The notes under the pieces were generated by a model. The model searched no databases. It had not been told where the DNA came from and saw only the letters and a program-made list of their open reading frames with translations. DNA of 64,000 nucleotides from Reticulitermes lucifugus (lineage: Eukaryota > Arthropoda > Insecta > Blattodea > Rhinotermitidae): assembly GCA_026260175.1 (NCBI GenBank), contig JAKCWW010000756.1, positions 123-64,122 of the forward strand. The letters are read 5' to 3'. Position numbers and translations under genes: made by a program. Of the stretch, positions 37,081 through 48,107 are shown piece after piece; the stretch's first letter is position 1; the number at the start of each line of letters is the position of its first letter.

Positions 37081-39324
37081 CGTTCAGGTTTCTATAGCAG
37101 AATGTAAAATACCAAAATGGAGAGTTATGAAATATTGGAGCTAGGAATGTGAAGTTTGGTGCGGAGGTAGTTCTGAATCATGCCTGCACATTGTACAGAC
37201 ACCCTCTGACTTAAAGCGGTGGTTACATTACGGAAGGTGCAGCGCAAGTCGTAAATGAGAATACACGTGGTCAATTATACATGTACACAAGAGAGTCCAG
37301 TAGAAATCCAGAGTCCAACACATTGGAACCCGATCGGCCGCAGCGCAACCACACGGTCGCCTGTGTTGTCGCTCAGGAGTATTTTTCCGTCACCTGTCTC
37401 ATTGCGCTTTCATTCCCGCAAGGAAAAGTTCGGCGCTCGTTTATTTTTTTTCACTTATTTTACTTTCTTTAAAATTGCGTACGTCGTGAAGTGTCTATGT
37501 GTCATACTGGTTTTAAATGAACAATTACAGGCATGGGGACGGTGTGAAACTTTGATATTATGCCTGACAGGCTTTTACGTAGGCGAAATCTGCGCTTAAT
37601 TGATGAGATGTTTCTAAACATAATGGCAGTGAAATTTAGAAAGGATGGTGATGATAATAATAGTATGGACGCATGCCGCATTGACAGTTGCAAGCGGTAA
37701 ACTGGCTGCGTCAGAAACCGAAGTTATGAACATCTGCAGACGAATCCCAGCACTCCAGATCATTAGCTAAATTGCATTTCACTTCTACATAATCAATTTG
37801 CGTTATCTAAATATACCACTAGTAACGAAAGATATGTTGGGGCACGGAAATGTTGTAGAAGGAAGAAAGGGCTTATGACTGCGAGCCGGAACTTCCTTCC
37901 GTCGTCGTAGTCACATAGTGATGATGATTCATTTGGTAGTACCATCAAACGGAAGAGTGGCCATCACTTCTGTGCCTGTCGTGTAATTATACAATCTGCA
38001 GACTATGAATTTAATAGAAGTTGTGTGCGTGTATTAAGGTTACGGTGTTTGGGTTGCGACGTCGTAGATACCAAACTATACTATAAATTACCGGAAGAGC
38101 GTAATGTTTATATTAATTGCCGTGAGGACTTGAAGCTTCACAAAGTTTGCAGACTGTTAACAAAAATTCAGAATCATGCATTGGATGTTTGTTGTTAGTG
38201 TTTTTCGCGTTTCAGAATTTCACACGGCCTTCATGCTTGTAATTGCCGATGGTAGAAAATGCAGAGACATGAGGGTTTATGATTTTAAATTTCGTCACGT
38301 ACATAGGCCTTGCCACGTAGAGTAAACGTAGCCAAGTAATATAAAATTGGTAGCTGCAATACGCCGCCGCGATTTTCATTGCGCTTGTGAAATAAACACA
38401 GCAGCCAAGCCTCCGTGTTATATTATTATTTTACCCCGAGTTTTTATTCAGTAGCTGTTCGTTCATTTTTGCTGTAGGCTGGATGTCACATACAATTGAG
38501 AAAACAGAAATGATATACTCACTTCCCTTACCTGTCTATCATGGTTGCGTTGTCACCGGAAACAACCTTGTTTCAACTTCGGTTATTTATTACCAAATTT
38601 GATGTAACATTCTTCCCTGATTTCATTGGTTTTCTTTGGTCGTTTGTGCATTACACCGTGGACGTAAGTGATCGTTCGTCTTAGTAAGTTAATTTCCTTT
38701 GCGAAGAAAATAGTCAGCTGGTCAAAAATGACTCGCTTATTATGGAAGCCGGAAATTTAATATCTGTTCGAAAGAGGCTGCCAGTGGTCTTCATTCTGAG
38801 CCAGCAATCGAGTCGGTACCCTTTTATCCTGTTAAGATAAATTAGTGTTATCCTTCATTGTATGCATTATTATTTCAAATGGGGCTTCACTGCAGGTTTG
38901 CCAAATGAACTGTTGCATGGATTTCAGATCTCTTGTATACGTTCGTCATGTCCCACTCGTCATCTTTCACGATGACGCTAATTTACTTGTTGAACAGTAA
39001 GCATAGTGAACGATCTTCGTTGTGTAATTAATGTAAAATTGCCTGTAATAAGGAGGAACTGCTCAGCCCGGAAATGAGAAACAGGAATTCCAGGAAAAAT
39101 GGTCTGTCGAATGCGAATTGTTTTCTTTTCTTATAATTCTGATTCATGCCGTCCGTACTGGAATGTACAGGATCATTAGTTTAGCTGGCAAATATCGTTG
39201 GTCACTTTTAGCCGGCCATCTTGCGCATAGAACTTGGCTTACCCAGTGAGCCGTCTACGACCGCGCTACCTCTGAGCAGTTGTTACGTCTGTAATTGTTG
39301 ACGGTCAGTCTTCTGTTGCGTGAT
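37081..39324. other. Unassigned stretch of 2.2 kb
   Basis: Nothing recognised. The 114-codon frame at 37255-37599 has no motif. Confidence 0.4.
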
Positions 39325-39950
39325 GGAGAATACACTTCGTACTCGTTCTGTTTAACGAGGAAGCGTGGTTTAACCTCACTCTTTGGATAGATATTGGTCC
39401 GCAGAAAATCCCATTTTAATCCACGAAGTTCCATTACGTGACGTTCAGTTTGGTGTGTGGTGTGCTGTTAGCGCAACTAGGACTACTGGGCCAGTTTTCT
39501 CTGAGACCATACTTTTACACCGCTAGGCTATGTCAGACATTCTGCCACCATCTTTTAACACAGTATACAGTTTTATGCATTGTTTGTTGAGTGTTTTTGG
39601 CGACAATAATAAGCAGGGATTAGGCAATTTTTACTTGCGGTGCATGTTAAATAATAAAGTGTATAGTAATCATTATCGCACTGGACTGTCTGAAGAAAAA
39701 AACATTCAGGATGTAGTGTCTTTAATTTTACCTGCTGATATGCGACGTACTATGAACGTATCTGTTAGGTGTGGCGCTTGTCTGTGAGGTAAAGGAAAAT
39801 ATTTCCAGCATCATCTTTAAATATGGTAAGAATCTAATATCAACTGCAATAGAGTGAAGTACAACGCGTGGACTCCGACTAATGGCATATTGAAATAGCG
39901 GCTGTCGCTGTGATGTCTGAGGGACGCGAAACGGCCTGTTGAGTAACAAA
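39325..39950 (+). mobile_element. Tc1/mariner-superfamily-like DDE transposon, decayed (copy 2)
   Basis: Fragments in order, in changing frames: FNEEAWFNL (about 39354-39380, with Glu where copy 1 has the catalytic Asp), then HEVPLRDVQFGVWCAVSATR (39422-39481) and TGPVFSETI. Then comes an 85-codon open C-terminal part (39530-39787) containing NNKVYSNHYRTGLSEEKNIQ and ending VSVRCGACL, the usual last residues of this transposase type. The 3' tail at 39790-39950 is shared with 31880-32030 and 41430-41605. Confidence 0.75.
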
Positions 39951-41295
39951 CGGTAATCATGAGATGCAGCGAGGACCTTATACCAACCATTAGTTTGCGT
40001 TTAATACAGCACTGAATTGAAACGTCAATAAAGGCAGTGGTACCTAACGATATGAACTATTTAATAGTGTAATCGTTATATGACAAGGAGATGGTCAGTA
40101 GTTTTTTTGAAGACCGGAACTTGAGAGATTACTACATTTAAGTCGTACCAAGAAAGCCAGTTTTCTGTAGAGAGCCCTTGTTTTGCGTGTGTCTTCTTTA
40201 ATACCAGCGGCGTCGAATCCTTAATGAACGTTGAGCAACATCGTGTCGGTTTCGCGGGTGCACCGCTTTTCCTTCCCCACACAGCCCTAGTTAATTCTGT
40301 ACTTTTCCTTCCGCTATGCACTTGTCAGGATTATTGGTCCTCCATGACGACCTGTGCTGGCTCTGGAATCAGCAGTTAGTTCACGAGCGATCACGATGAC
40401 ATGAAAATTTACTCGCGGCGATATATGGTATCTGTATCCAGAACTGGGTTTGGTGAAACTGGTCGGCCAGGATTTATAGGACACAACAGCATGACGACAT
40501 TAAAGCCCGAAGTAAACAGTTGCTAATAGTGTTTGTTGGAAAACGTTTGCATGTTAGTTGCTTTTGATTCCAAGTCGGTGGGTTTCTTGTTGCATTTAGA
40601 ATGGCAAAGCAATTGTGTGGCCTGGTTGGTGGGCGATCTTATTGAGTCTTGAGTTAAGGTGGCGACTTGTACGCGACAGAATATGCATTTATGTAGGCAG
40701 GTGTTGGTTGGAAGGAGTGTGCTACATTCCCGTTAAACATTTGTATATTTTATTTCTTTTCGCGGGAATTATATTTGTTACTGAGACGAAGTGATGGTAT
40801 TGTGTTACATTATTTATGTTGTCTTGAGTTCTCTTGAAAAATTGTTCTCTCGTATGTTGTCGTTGGTAACCCCCTTCTATGCGGGTCGTAACATTGCTCA
40901 CTGGGGGGGGGGCTGCTATCTCCCCAAAGTACAGTGCAGCGTGTTCAACTGTCACTTCTGCTCATTTGAGATGCGAGACATTTTGCAACTTTGTCCCCAG
41001 TGATAACAAGTTTTTCATTTATCCATATCGCTAAATCTTGGCTTTGAACCAAAATCGTGGAAGTTAAATTTTTTACGGTTTAATTTTTCTCATTTTATTG
41101 CAGCGAACGGTTGTTAGTAAGATTGCGTCTACTGCTTATGTTTTCTTTTTCAGGATGTGCATGAAGGAAAGCTTACAGGCGCAATTATATCTGTCCGTCT
41201 GTCTTCCACAAGAAATAAGATCTGGCTGTGAAAGAATTTGTTAAAACACATCTAAGATCGGATTAAATATGGATCGTTTAGGCTGTGGTGGCACG
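39951..41295. other. Unassigned stretch of 1.3 kb
   Basis: Nothing recognised. Confidence 0.4.
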
Positions 41296-41331
41296 AAATG
41301 TCCCTATGCGTATGAAACTATAGGGACATTT
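41296..41331. repeat. Perfect hairpin, 12-base stem
   Basis: AAATGTCCCTAT (41296-41307) and ATAGGGACATTT (41320-41331) are exact reverse complements with a 12-base loop. Function unknown. It lies about 100 bases before the third copy of the DDE-transposon tail. Confidence 0.8.
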
Positions 41332-41404
41332 TGTCCAACTGCTCCTAGTTACCTCCCGTCGGTTCGCGTAACTTAAAAAAGCTCGACGTGCAATTAACAA
41401 CGCC

Positions 41405-41605
41405 TTTGTTAGATGGGACGCGTTTCTGCGAGTCGAAGGAAAACATTTCCAGCACCTTTAAATATGGTGAGTGGGAACGTAACAGTGCCTGCAGTAGACG
41501 GAACTGAAACGCGTGGACGCCGACTTGGTAAATTAGAACAGGCGTGTGAGTGCCGCGCTGTCAGCCTTCACGCGAAATTGCCTGCCGCGAGTTGCCAGAT
41601 AAAAT
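41405..41605 (+). mobile_element. DDE transposon 3' tail (copy 3)
   Basis: It shares with 31880-32030 and 39790-39950 the landmarks TTTAAATATGGTGAG (41457-41471), ACTGAAACGCGTGGAC, TAAATTAGAACAGG and TCACGCGAAA, in the same order and orientation. No transposase remnant precedes it, so only the end of the element survives. Confidence 0.7.
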
Positions 41606-42194
41606 AACGCCCCTCTGCTAGAGAATTTCTCTGCGATTTGTGTAATTGAATAAGCCTGTTTTCCTGTGTACTGCGTTGTGTTTATTGTTATAGAATGTTC
41701 CTTTTAAATAATTCAAGCTTTATTTTTTACACTAAAGTTGACATTAATGTATGACACGAACTTAGTTGTTAGTGATAAGGACGATATTAAACATTACTTG
41801 GATACGTACAGATTCCAGAAATGACGTGTTTGGTTTTCGTGTAAGTCACATTTGAGAAGAATTATGCCATGCCGTAAGTGCGGGCCTCTGCCCCATTATG
41901 CATCGCGTGTTGCGATGGGAGCGCGAATCCTGCAGATGAGTTCCAACAGCTCTAAACAGCAGCTGTCTATATCGATTACTAAATTGTGAAGTACTGAATT
42001 TAGTTCATGAAGGTTCTTCCAGAAGTAAGCCCATACCCATGAAACCAGATAGGTTAATTAAAATATGTTATGAAAACTACAGTATAACACGAATAGGTAA
42101 ACATTTGCACTATGAGGTTCGTATTTAGAATGGTCTCAAGCAAGAAAATTCTTTATTGCCATTTCTTTTGAACTTCGCTTGAAAATGTTCTGTT
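41606..42194. other. Unassigned stretch
   Basis: Nothing recognised. Confidence 0.4.
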
Positions 42195-42372
42195 GAAAAT
42201 GTCCATAAAAACCAGGACGAATTGAAAATGAGTGAGACCAGCCAGCTTCTGTTCTACGCTGATGATGTTAATTTGTGAGACGAAACCGTAATCGCTGTAA
42301 AAAAAATCACGGCGAGTCAGTCCCTACCTCCTCTAGAAGTGAACGCTGAGAATACAAAGTATATGTATGTAT
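42195..42372 (+). pseudogene. LINE reverse-transcriptase fragment with YADD motif
   Basis: In one frame, with one internal stop (TGA at about 42276), the sequence reads NQDELKMSETSQLLFYADDV and then LPPLEVNAENTKYMYV. YADD (42255-42266) is the polymerase active-site motif, and 'NAEKTKYM' is the typical segment that follows it in insect LINEs. It is short and isolated, so this is a fragment of a 5'-truncated or broken element, probably the same LINE group as the 3' ends in this window. Confidence 0.75.
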
Positions 42373-44319
42373 AAATAACATGTGAGCCGTTTGATATTTC
42401 CTATAAGTATGATGGGGGCTCACGTTGTAGGATACGAGCCTTTGAAGAAGGACACAAGATTGATTGTCATATCAAGGACCGTGAGAACTCCAGTACCTGA
42501 GAAATGCATATAAAGTAGCGCTTTGGAAACTTGGCGAGAAGAAAACACTTCAGGATATCATTAAAATGGTGTTTTTGGTTAACAGACGTTTGGCATAAAT
42601 AACTGTACTGAATGGAAGGCAGAGAAAAGCCACTCACGGACAAATGCAAGGAATTATGACTGACTGGAATTATGGCAGTTGTGTACACTGAAATGAATTG
42701 AGTTTCGGACTTTCAGGAACTTGATTTATGTTGCTCAGATGTAAATGTTAACAAGTTGATGGCAGTTACTTTGCCGTCGTTCAGTAAGCTGCAACAGTGT
42801 TCCAGTATCTTACGGGTTACTTGGGACTGCGGTGTTGTCTGAACGTCGCTGTGGTGTTTGCGTTATGCATGTTTATAGCAGTGTAATTTGTACATATCGG
42901 GACCAATGCTAGACGCGAAGAAACGTTTTGGGCACGAAACAGAATTGTAACAGAGTTGTGGATGTCTTGCTGATTAATTCCCCTGGTATATCCTTTACAA
43001 GCCTCACAGTAAAGGCCGAGAAGTTGTCGCATCAGCAAGGCGTTACGTGTGGCACCAGCAAGATACGTTTGAACCTAGCACCTTACTTCGTTTCCAAAGA
43101 CTTGGGGTTGCTGACATTTCGCTGCAAACTCATGAAGCCAACCAGTATTTATGAGTACTGAACAGGAAGTGTCATTGTGACGGAAACGCCCGATTTACTT
43201 AGCATTGAGCGTAGAGTCCGTGAAGAATGCTGTCGTTCAAATTTCGCATCTTATGTTCCTTATTAAGTTGTATTTTCAATAATTTGTTATTTGTACTACA
43301 CTGCAGCGTATCCACGCGAACCAATTTGCAGTTGCGTCCACAGCTTTAACATTCTGTGCAAGGAATGAAGCACCAGTTGTGTGTACTTTATTGGTTTAAC
43401 GACTCTGCCAGACTATATAGCGTCGATTGATTGGATCGTAGTGAATAATGGAAAAGAATGACTGTCACAGCCTTTGCATAGAGGGACTGAGGAAAGCAAT
43501 TAAAACCTCAGTTTAGTTGTTCCAGGCCGAGATCCGAACCTGTCACTTCCGGAATACAGGCCAGAAGAGAAGGTGCATGAGTTACCTTCGAAGATACGCA
43601 ATTTGTGTGAAGACTGATTGAAGTGACCTTCCCTCGGCTGACTTACTTTCCTTGTCAGTATGACAGTAATGTCATAGTCCATAACTGTGGCGTAGGGTCG
43701 TAATTGAAGTTTATTCGTGTATGAACATAAAATTGGGATAACGATGACGTTAGCTTATTGTGCAAGAACGTAAATAATGGAAATAAAGAAACGGGCGCTC
43801 TATTGATCGCTAGTGAGAAGGTTTATTTAGGGGTAAATGCAGAGAAAATGATGTAGATGTTGATGTCTCATCACCAGAATGCAGCAGTAATGCATAAAAG
43901 TATCTAATGAGTCATTTGAAAATGTGACATTGTGCAGATACATTAACAAATGGAAATAGCATTCGCAAAGTAAATACGAGCGGATGACGTTCAGGGAATG
44001 ATTGCTGCCGTCCATTTTGGAGTCTTGTCTTAACGTAAAGATTAAAATACGAGTACGAGTATATAGTTGTTTGTGGGGACGAATAACATATATTTACGAT
44101 TTACTTCACCAACGTAATGGCTGCCCGAACTGTCGCAGTTCTTTTAAACGTTCCTGTATAGACTGAGTTTGACATGCTGGTCGTCTTGAATTCCTAAATT
44201 GCAGTAGGCCTAATATGGTGGTGGATTATAGTCTGACCGGTTGGAACATACGCTTGCTGATTGTATTTGCTTTTTCTATACTTCGAAATATTTACCTTTT
44301 TATTGTTTTGAAATTACGT
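42373..44319. other. Unassigned stretch of 1.9 kb
   Basis: Nothing recognised. The first few hundred bases may be further decayed LINE. Confidence 0.4.
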
Positions 44320-44361
44320 CCAACCTTTCGGCACAAATTTTTATGTGTGCCGAAAGGTTGG
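44320..44361. repeat. Perfect hairpin, 16-base stem
   Basis: CCAACCTTTCGGCACA (44320-44335) and TGTGCCGAAAGGTTGG (44346-44361) are exact reverse complements around a 10-base AT-rich loop. Possibly a foldback remnant. Confidence 0.85.
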
Positions 44362-44974
44362 AACGATCTTTGCTTCGGCTGAATGTGAGAGTTCACAGCA
44401 TACATGCAAAGGCGCTTAATTCTTGTTGCGCAGAGTGTACGTTCGTGCGTTGCTAGCATTGTGTGAGACATTGATGTGTCGTCAATTGAACAGAAAATGA
44501 ACCTTTGTGGAAGAATCGTTCAAATTTAAGTTATGTGATGGATTCACCACTACACGCCCCTTCACAGAACATTCTTCTTCTATGGCGGTTCGGCTCCATT
44601 TTCGAGCCATGGCCTCTCCCTTGCCGAGATTTCGAGACAGTTGAGTTTTTACGAGGTGAGGATGTCAGTCCCACGCCCAGCCTCCAAAGTGGATGGCCAA
44701 GGTATGTCTTTGTCCGGCACCTCGCTCGAAACCTGTCCGGCATAGGTGGCCGTACCAGCAGCCAGGCTGCTTCCGGCATGGCTTCGAGTTCATTGGTGCA
44801 TGGAGGCCTCCCCACCCGGCTAAATAAGCCTGCGACAAGGAGCTTCACAGAACCAATTCCACAATAGAAGCCCTGTATGTTACACCGTATTTCTTATTCA
44901 CGAGCAAATAGAATTTACGTCACAGTATAAAAATTTTTGTATTAAACTGTACTTCAAATCCACAAACAGCTACA
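44362..44974. other. Unassigned GC-richer stretch
   Basis: The overlapping 120-codon plus and 105-codon minus frames at 44505-44867 show no domain. The segment 44560-44870 looks repeat-derived but I cannot class it. Confidence 0.35.
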
Positions 44975-45021
44975 GCACAGCAGCAGCAGCGACGACGACG
45001 ACGACGACAACAACAACAACA
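44975..45021. repeat. (CAG)n(CGA)n(CAA)n trinucleotide repeat
   Basis: Three adjacent trinucleotide runs. No open frame is convincingly continuous with flanking coding sequence. Confidence 0.95.
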
Positions 45022-46619
45022 TACGTTACAGTAAAAACCTGTGCGCTACACTGTACTTCAGAGTCCAGAACAGCCATTTAAGTTTGTTTCGCCTATCGTT
45101 TCAGAGTGGATTGTTGTGACTGTTGATATGTATTGCGAAGCTTTCAGATTATGCTATTTAAGGGAACGCCCACGGATCAAACTACCGGGAATGATTCATG
45201 CACGCCCCGATACCCTAGCCGATAGCGCGCGTTTCACTTTCAAATTGATGCTTTGTGTGTGCGTGCTTGCATGTCCTTTTACTGTTGCACCACTAAGACA
45301 CCTTTTTTTTCCTGTCGCGACTAAATGAATTCCAACTCGCCGACAGACGTTTGTATCTGACGCGTTGTTTCGTAGAGGTGTAGCATCCGTAAATCGTAAA
45401 AATAAATGTTCGTATGTTGTTACGACGTCATTTCGAGTTTAATAAGTAGTAAGTCCGCATGAAGGTGTAATTATTGTGTCACACATAAACGTGTTTGGGG
45501 TGGCAGTGATAATTGTAAACACGAAAAGTAGTAGGAATATATTCAGTTGAGGATATAAAACACTTGTGAATATTGAACACAGCGAGAACACCAAATCAAG
45601 GGTTCTTAGAGAGAAGAGATTGAAGGTTGAAGCTGGCACAGAGGAATTTTATGTTCGCGGATGTGTAAATAATGTATTTTTACAGCTCATTGTGACACTG
45701 ATAATTTGCCGATGTTCGAAAAGCCCACTACTATTTTCATGGTTCGTGAGTCAGTAAATTTTGAGAACCAGAGCTTTAAACTACATTCAATCGAATATTT
45801 TGTTAGTTGCCCTGATTTCAGTACTTTCCTGTCAGAACTTGGTCGTCAGAAAGTCGTGATAGTACAGAAGCGAACACTTCTGAACAGTTGTAGATACAGA
45901 GGGTGTGTTGTAGTCGGGGAACTAAGTATAAGATCAAGTGGGAATACAGGTCGGGTGGGAAAGGAGTGGCATTGAACCAGCGAATGACTGTATAGACGTT
46001 AAAGGAAACAGGGTGTTAGTGTTTGGATTGAATTCATCTTGTTTAGAATCGGATCCAGTGAACGGCACTTGTGAACATGGTTTCATAAAAGATGGGGAAT
46101 TTCTGGACTAGTTGACGTGACTGTTAGCTACTAAAGGACTCTGCCTCATAGACTCGGGAGAGAGGCTTGTCGTTGCTGGTCTTGTTTGGTACGTCGCAGA
46201 TGCTTGTAGTATGCTTCAGAAAAGTTCAGCAAGTAAAACTAGCAATTCAACATATATCACGGTCGCACGCGCAACTAGTGCTAACGTACCGTTTTGACGT
46301 GGCCTACAATGACTCATTACCGCTTATTACGTGACTCCGGAAATGCTACTGAAGTCGCTCATAGTCCTGCAGTATGCTGGTTAGATATGTTGCAGCTGCC
46401 ATCGGACTTTTATTTGTCCATATCAATAGGGAGGTATTCAGGACCTGCAACGAGGGTTACTGAATTGTGCACGGTTATGAAATTTATTATTTTGAAGCCT
46501 CTTCTGTGAAGTCGCAGATATGCACAGACTCGTGCTTGTTTCGATTTGTCTTCTGGATCCAGGGATTCGGATTCCAGCAGGGGCAAGAAAGTTTTTTTTC
46601 TCCACAACTTCCCAGCTGC
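45022..46619. other. Unassigned stretch of 1.6 kb
   Basis: Nothing recognised. Frames of up to 95 codons lack motifs. Confidence 0.4.
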
Positions 46620-46735
46620 GCTGGTGCCCACCGAGCCTCCTGTTCAATGAGTACCAGGATCTTGTACCTGGGGTAAAGTGGCCGGGGCATGAAGCTAGTT
46701 ATCATGTCCGCTGTTCCTGTCTGCCTTCGTGGCAT
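46620..46735 (+). mobile_element. SINE (family 2) fragment, diverged
   Basis: The segment GAGCCTCCTGTTCAATGAGT (46633-46652) followed by ACCTGGGGTAAAGTGGCCGG parallels the body of the SINE at 51184-51454 (CAGCCTCTAACAGGAATGAG, CCTGGGGGATAAAGGCGGCC). The tRNA-like head was not found. Fragments of this body also generate the antisense frames here. Confidence 0.55.
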
Positions 46736-47552
46736 TGACAGGGACAGTTTTACATATACCTGAGCAGGAAGACATATATCTTTCATCATGATTAGTCTCT
46801 TATTTAGGTCCGCGTAAATCTGGCTGTAAGCTGGTTAGCGTATGTTTAAGAAGCGATGACAGTGATGATGTTTCCAGAACGAAGCCTTGTCAGTAGTGCC
46901 TGATTTGCGGCATCGTGTAGGAATTTGGCATATGTAGCACATAATTGCACTGACTACGTGCAACGCAGAGTTACATGACCCCTTGACATTTTGTGTGCAT
47001 GGGCTTCCTGTGTAAAGAGAGAAGACTGGCGGTATCACCCCTGAACCCCGCTCCACCTCTGATGCTGGCTGTACCAAATCGATACTGCTCCATTCCGTGC
47101 ACAAGAGAAACGAATTCGCTCTCATACCTTCCCAAGTACGCCCGTCACGCTCTCCTAAGTCACATTTGGGCAGTTGTTGAATTACGGCCATTTTCTTATC
47201 TGCCTTCATATCGTGCTTTAGATTGCAGAATAACACTCATGTTAAACCCAAACCGTTTCCATTTATAGGCTAGTTTCCTGCCGAAGGAAAAAGGACCTGT
47301 AGACCTCGCCGCGTCTGCTTGTATGCACGTACCAACCGCACTGCGTGAATGGCTTCCGCGGGACGTTTTCATCAAATCGGGATTCCGAATTGTATTTTAA
47401 GAACTAGAGGAATCATCTTGCCACTCTGAAGAGCTGGAATTTATTTTAGCTGAGTTCTGTAACAGTGGTGCGAAGTGCCTATTTCTGATCTTTCGGTTTA
47501 CCTGTCTACGCACGTGTCGAAGTTTTCGTGCCGGCAGACTATGGAATTTACG
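46736..47552. other. Unassigned stretch
   Basis: Nothing recognised. The 133-codon minus frame at 46835-47236 has no motif. Confidence 0.4.
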
Positions 47553-47625
47553 TACGAGGGGCAGTCAAAAAGTTCCCGGAATGGTGGTATTGCACTGTAA
47601 TGGTAGGACATACGGCAGCGCTTAC

Positions 47626-47980
47626 CTAATCACCTTCAAAGTAGGACCCTTGCGCACACACACACTTGCTCCATCGATCCTGCCATTGTTGGAAGCACCG
47701 ACGGAAGGCTTCTTTTGGTATCTTCCGGAGTTCGGCCGTCGCATTCGATTTGATGTCCTCCATGGTTGCGAAACGTGTCCTCTTGAGGCCCATTTGCAGA
47801 GTAGAAAACAGCCAAAAGTCACTCGGAGCGAGATCCGGAGAGTACGGTGATGACAGGAATGTTTTTCTCGGCGAGGAATTGCTGTACAACAAGCGATGTG
47901 TGGCTCGGTGCCTTATCGTGATGCAGAAACCACTGTCCATGCCACTTGTCGCGCCGCTTCCTCCGAACTGCATCGCGCAN
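47626..47980 (-). pseudogene. Mariner transposase C-terminal half, frameshifted
   Basis: The minus strand reads WHGQWFLHHDKAPSHTSLVV, with the second catalytic Asp at codon 47917-47915. Then, in another frame, comes YSPDLAPSDFWLF, with the third Asp at 47820-47818. The final part, FRRCFQQWQDRWSKC…GSYFEGD, ends at a stop just below 47630. The two Asp codons are 97 bases apart instead of the 105 needed for D34D, so a net loss of 8 bases breaks the frame. The catalytic first Asp and DNA-binding domain are absent or inside the gap. Confidence 0.9.
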
Positions 47981-48038
47981 NNNNNNNNNNNNNNNNNNNN
48001 NNNNNNNNNNNNNNNNNNNNNNNNNNNNNNNNNNNNNN
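47980..48038. other. Assembly gap (59 N)
   Basis: A run of N inside the mariner element. True length is unknown. Confidence 0.99.
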
Positions 48039-48107
48039 TCATGGTGCACCAAATTCTCATTCTCCGTCTGCAGGGGAATTCCGGGAACTTTTTGACTGCC
48101 CATCGTA

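Larger units (their letters stand above)
47555..48105 (-). mobile_element. Mariner element with both terminal inverted repeats, internally deleted
   Basis: Ends are inverted repeats CGAGGGGCAGTC… (47555-47582) and CGATGGGCAGTC… (complement of 48105-48078), sharing GGGCAGTCAAAAAGTTCCCG. TA flanks both sides (47553-47554 and 48106-48107), the mariner target. The element is about 550 bases including 59 N, against about 1.3 kb for a complete mariner, so the N-terminal half of the transposase is missing unless the gap is larger than shown. Confidence 0.92.

Noticed and set aside
44975-45021. CAG/CGA/CAA run as polyglutamine-coding sequence
   Set aside because: It is a microsatellite with no continuous coding frame or conserved flank.
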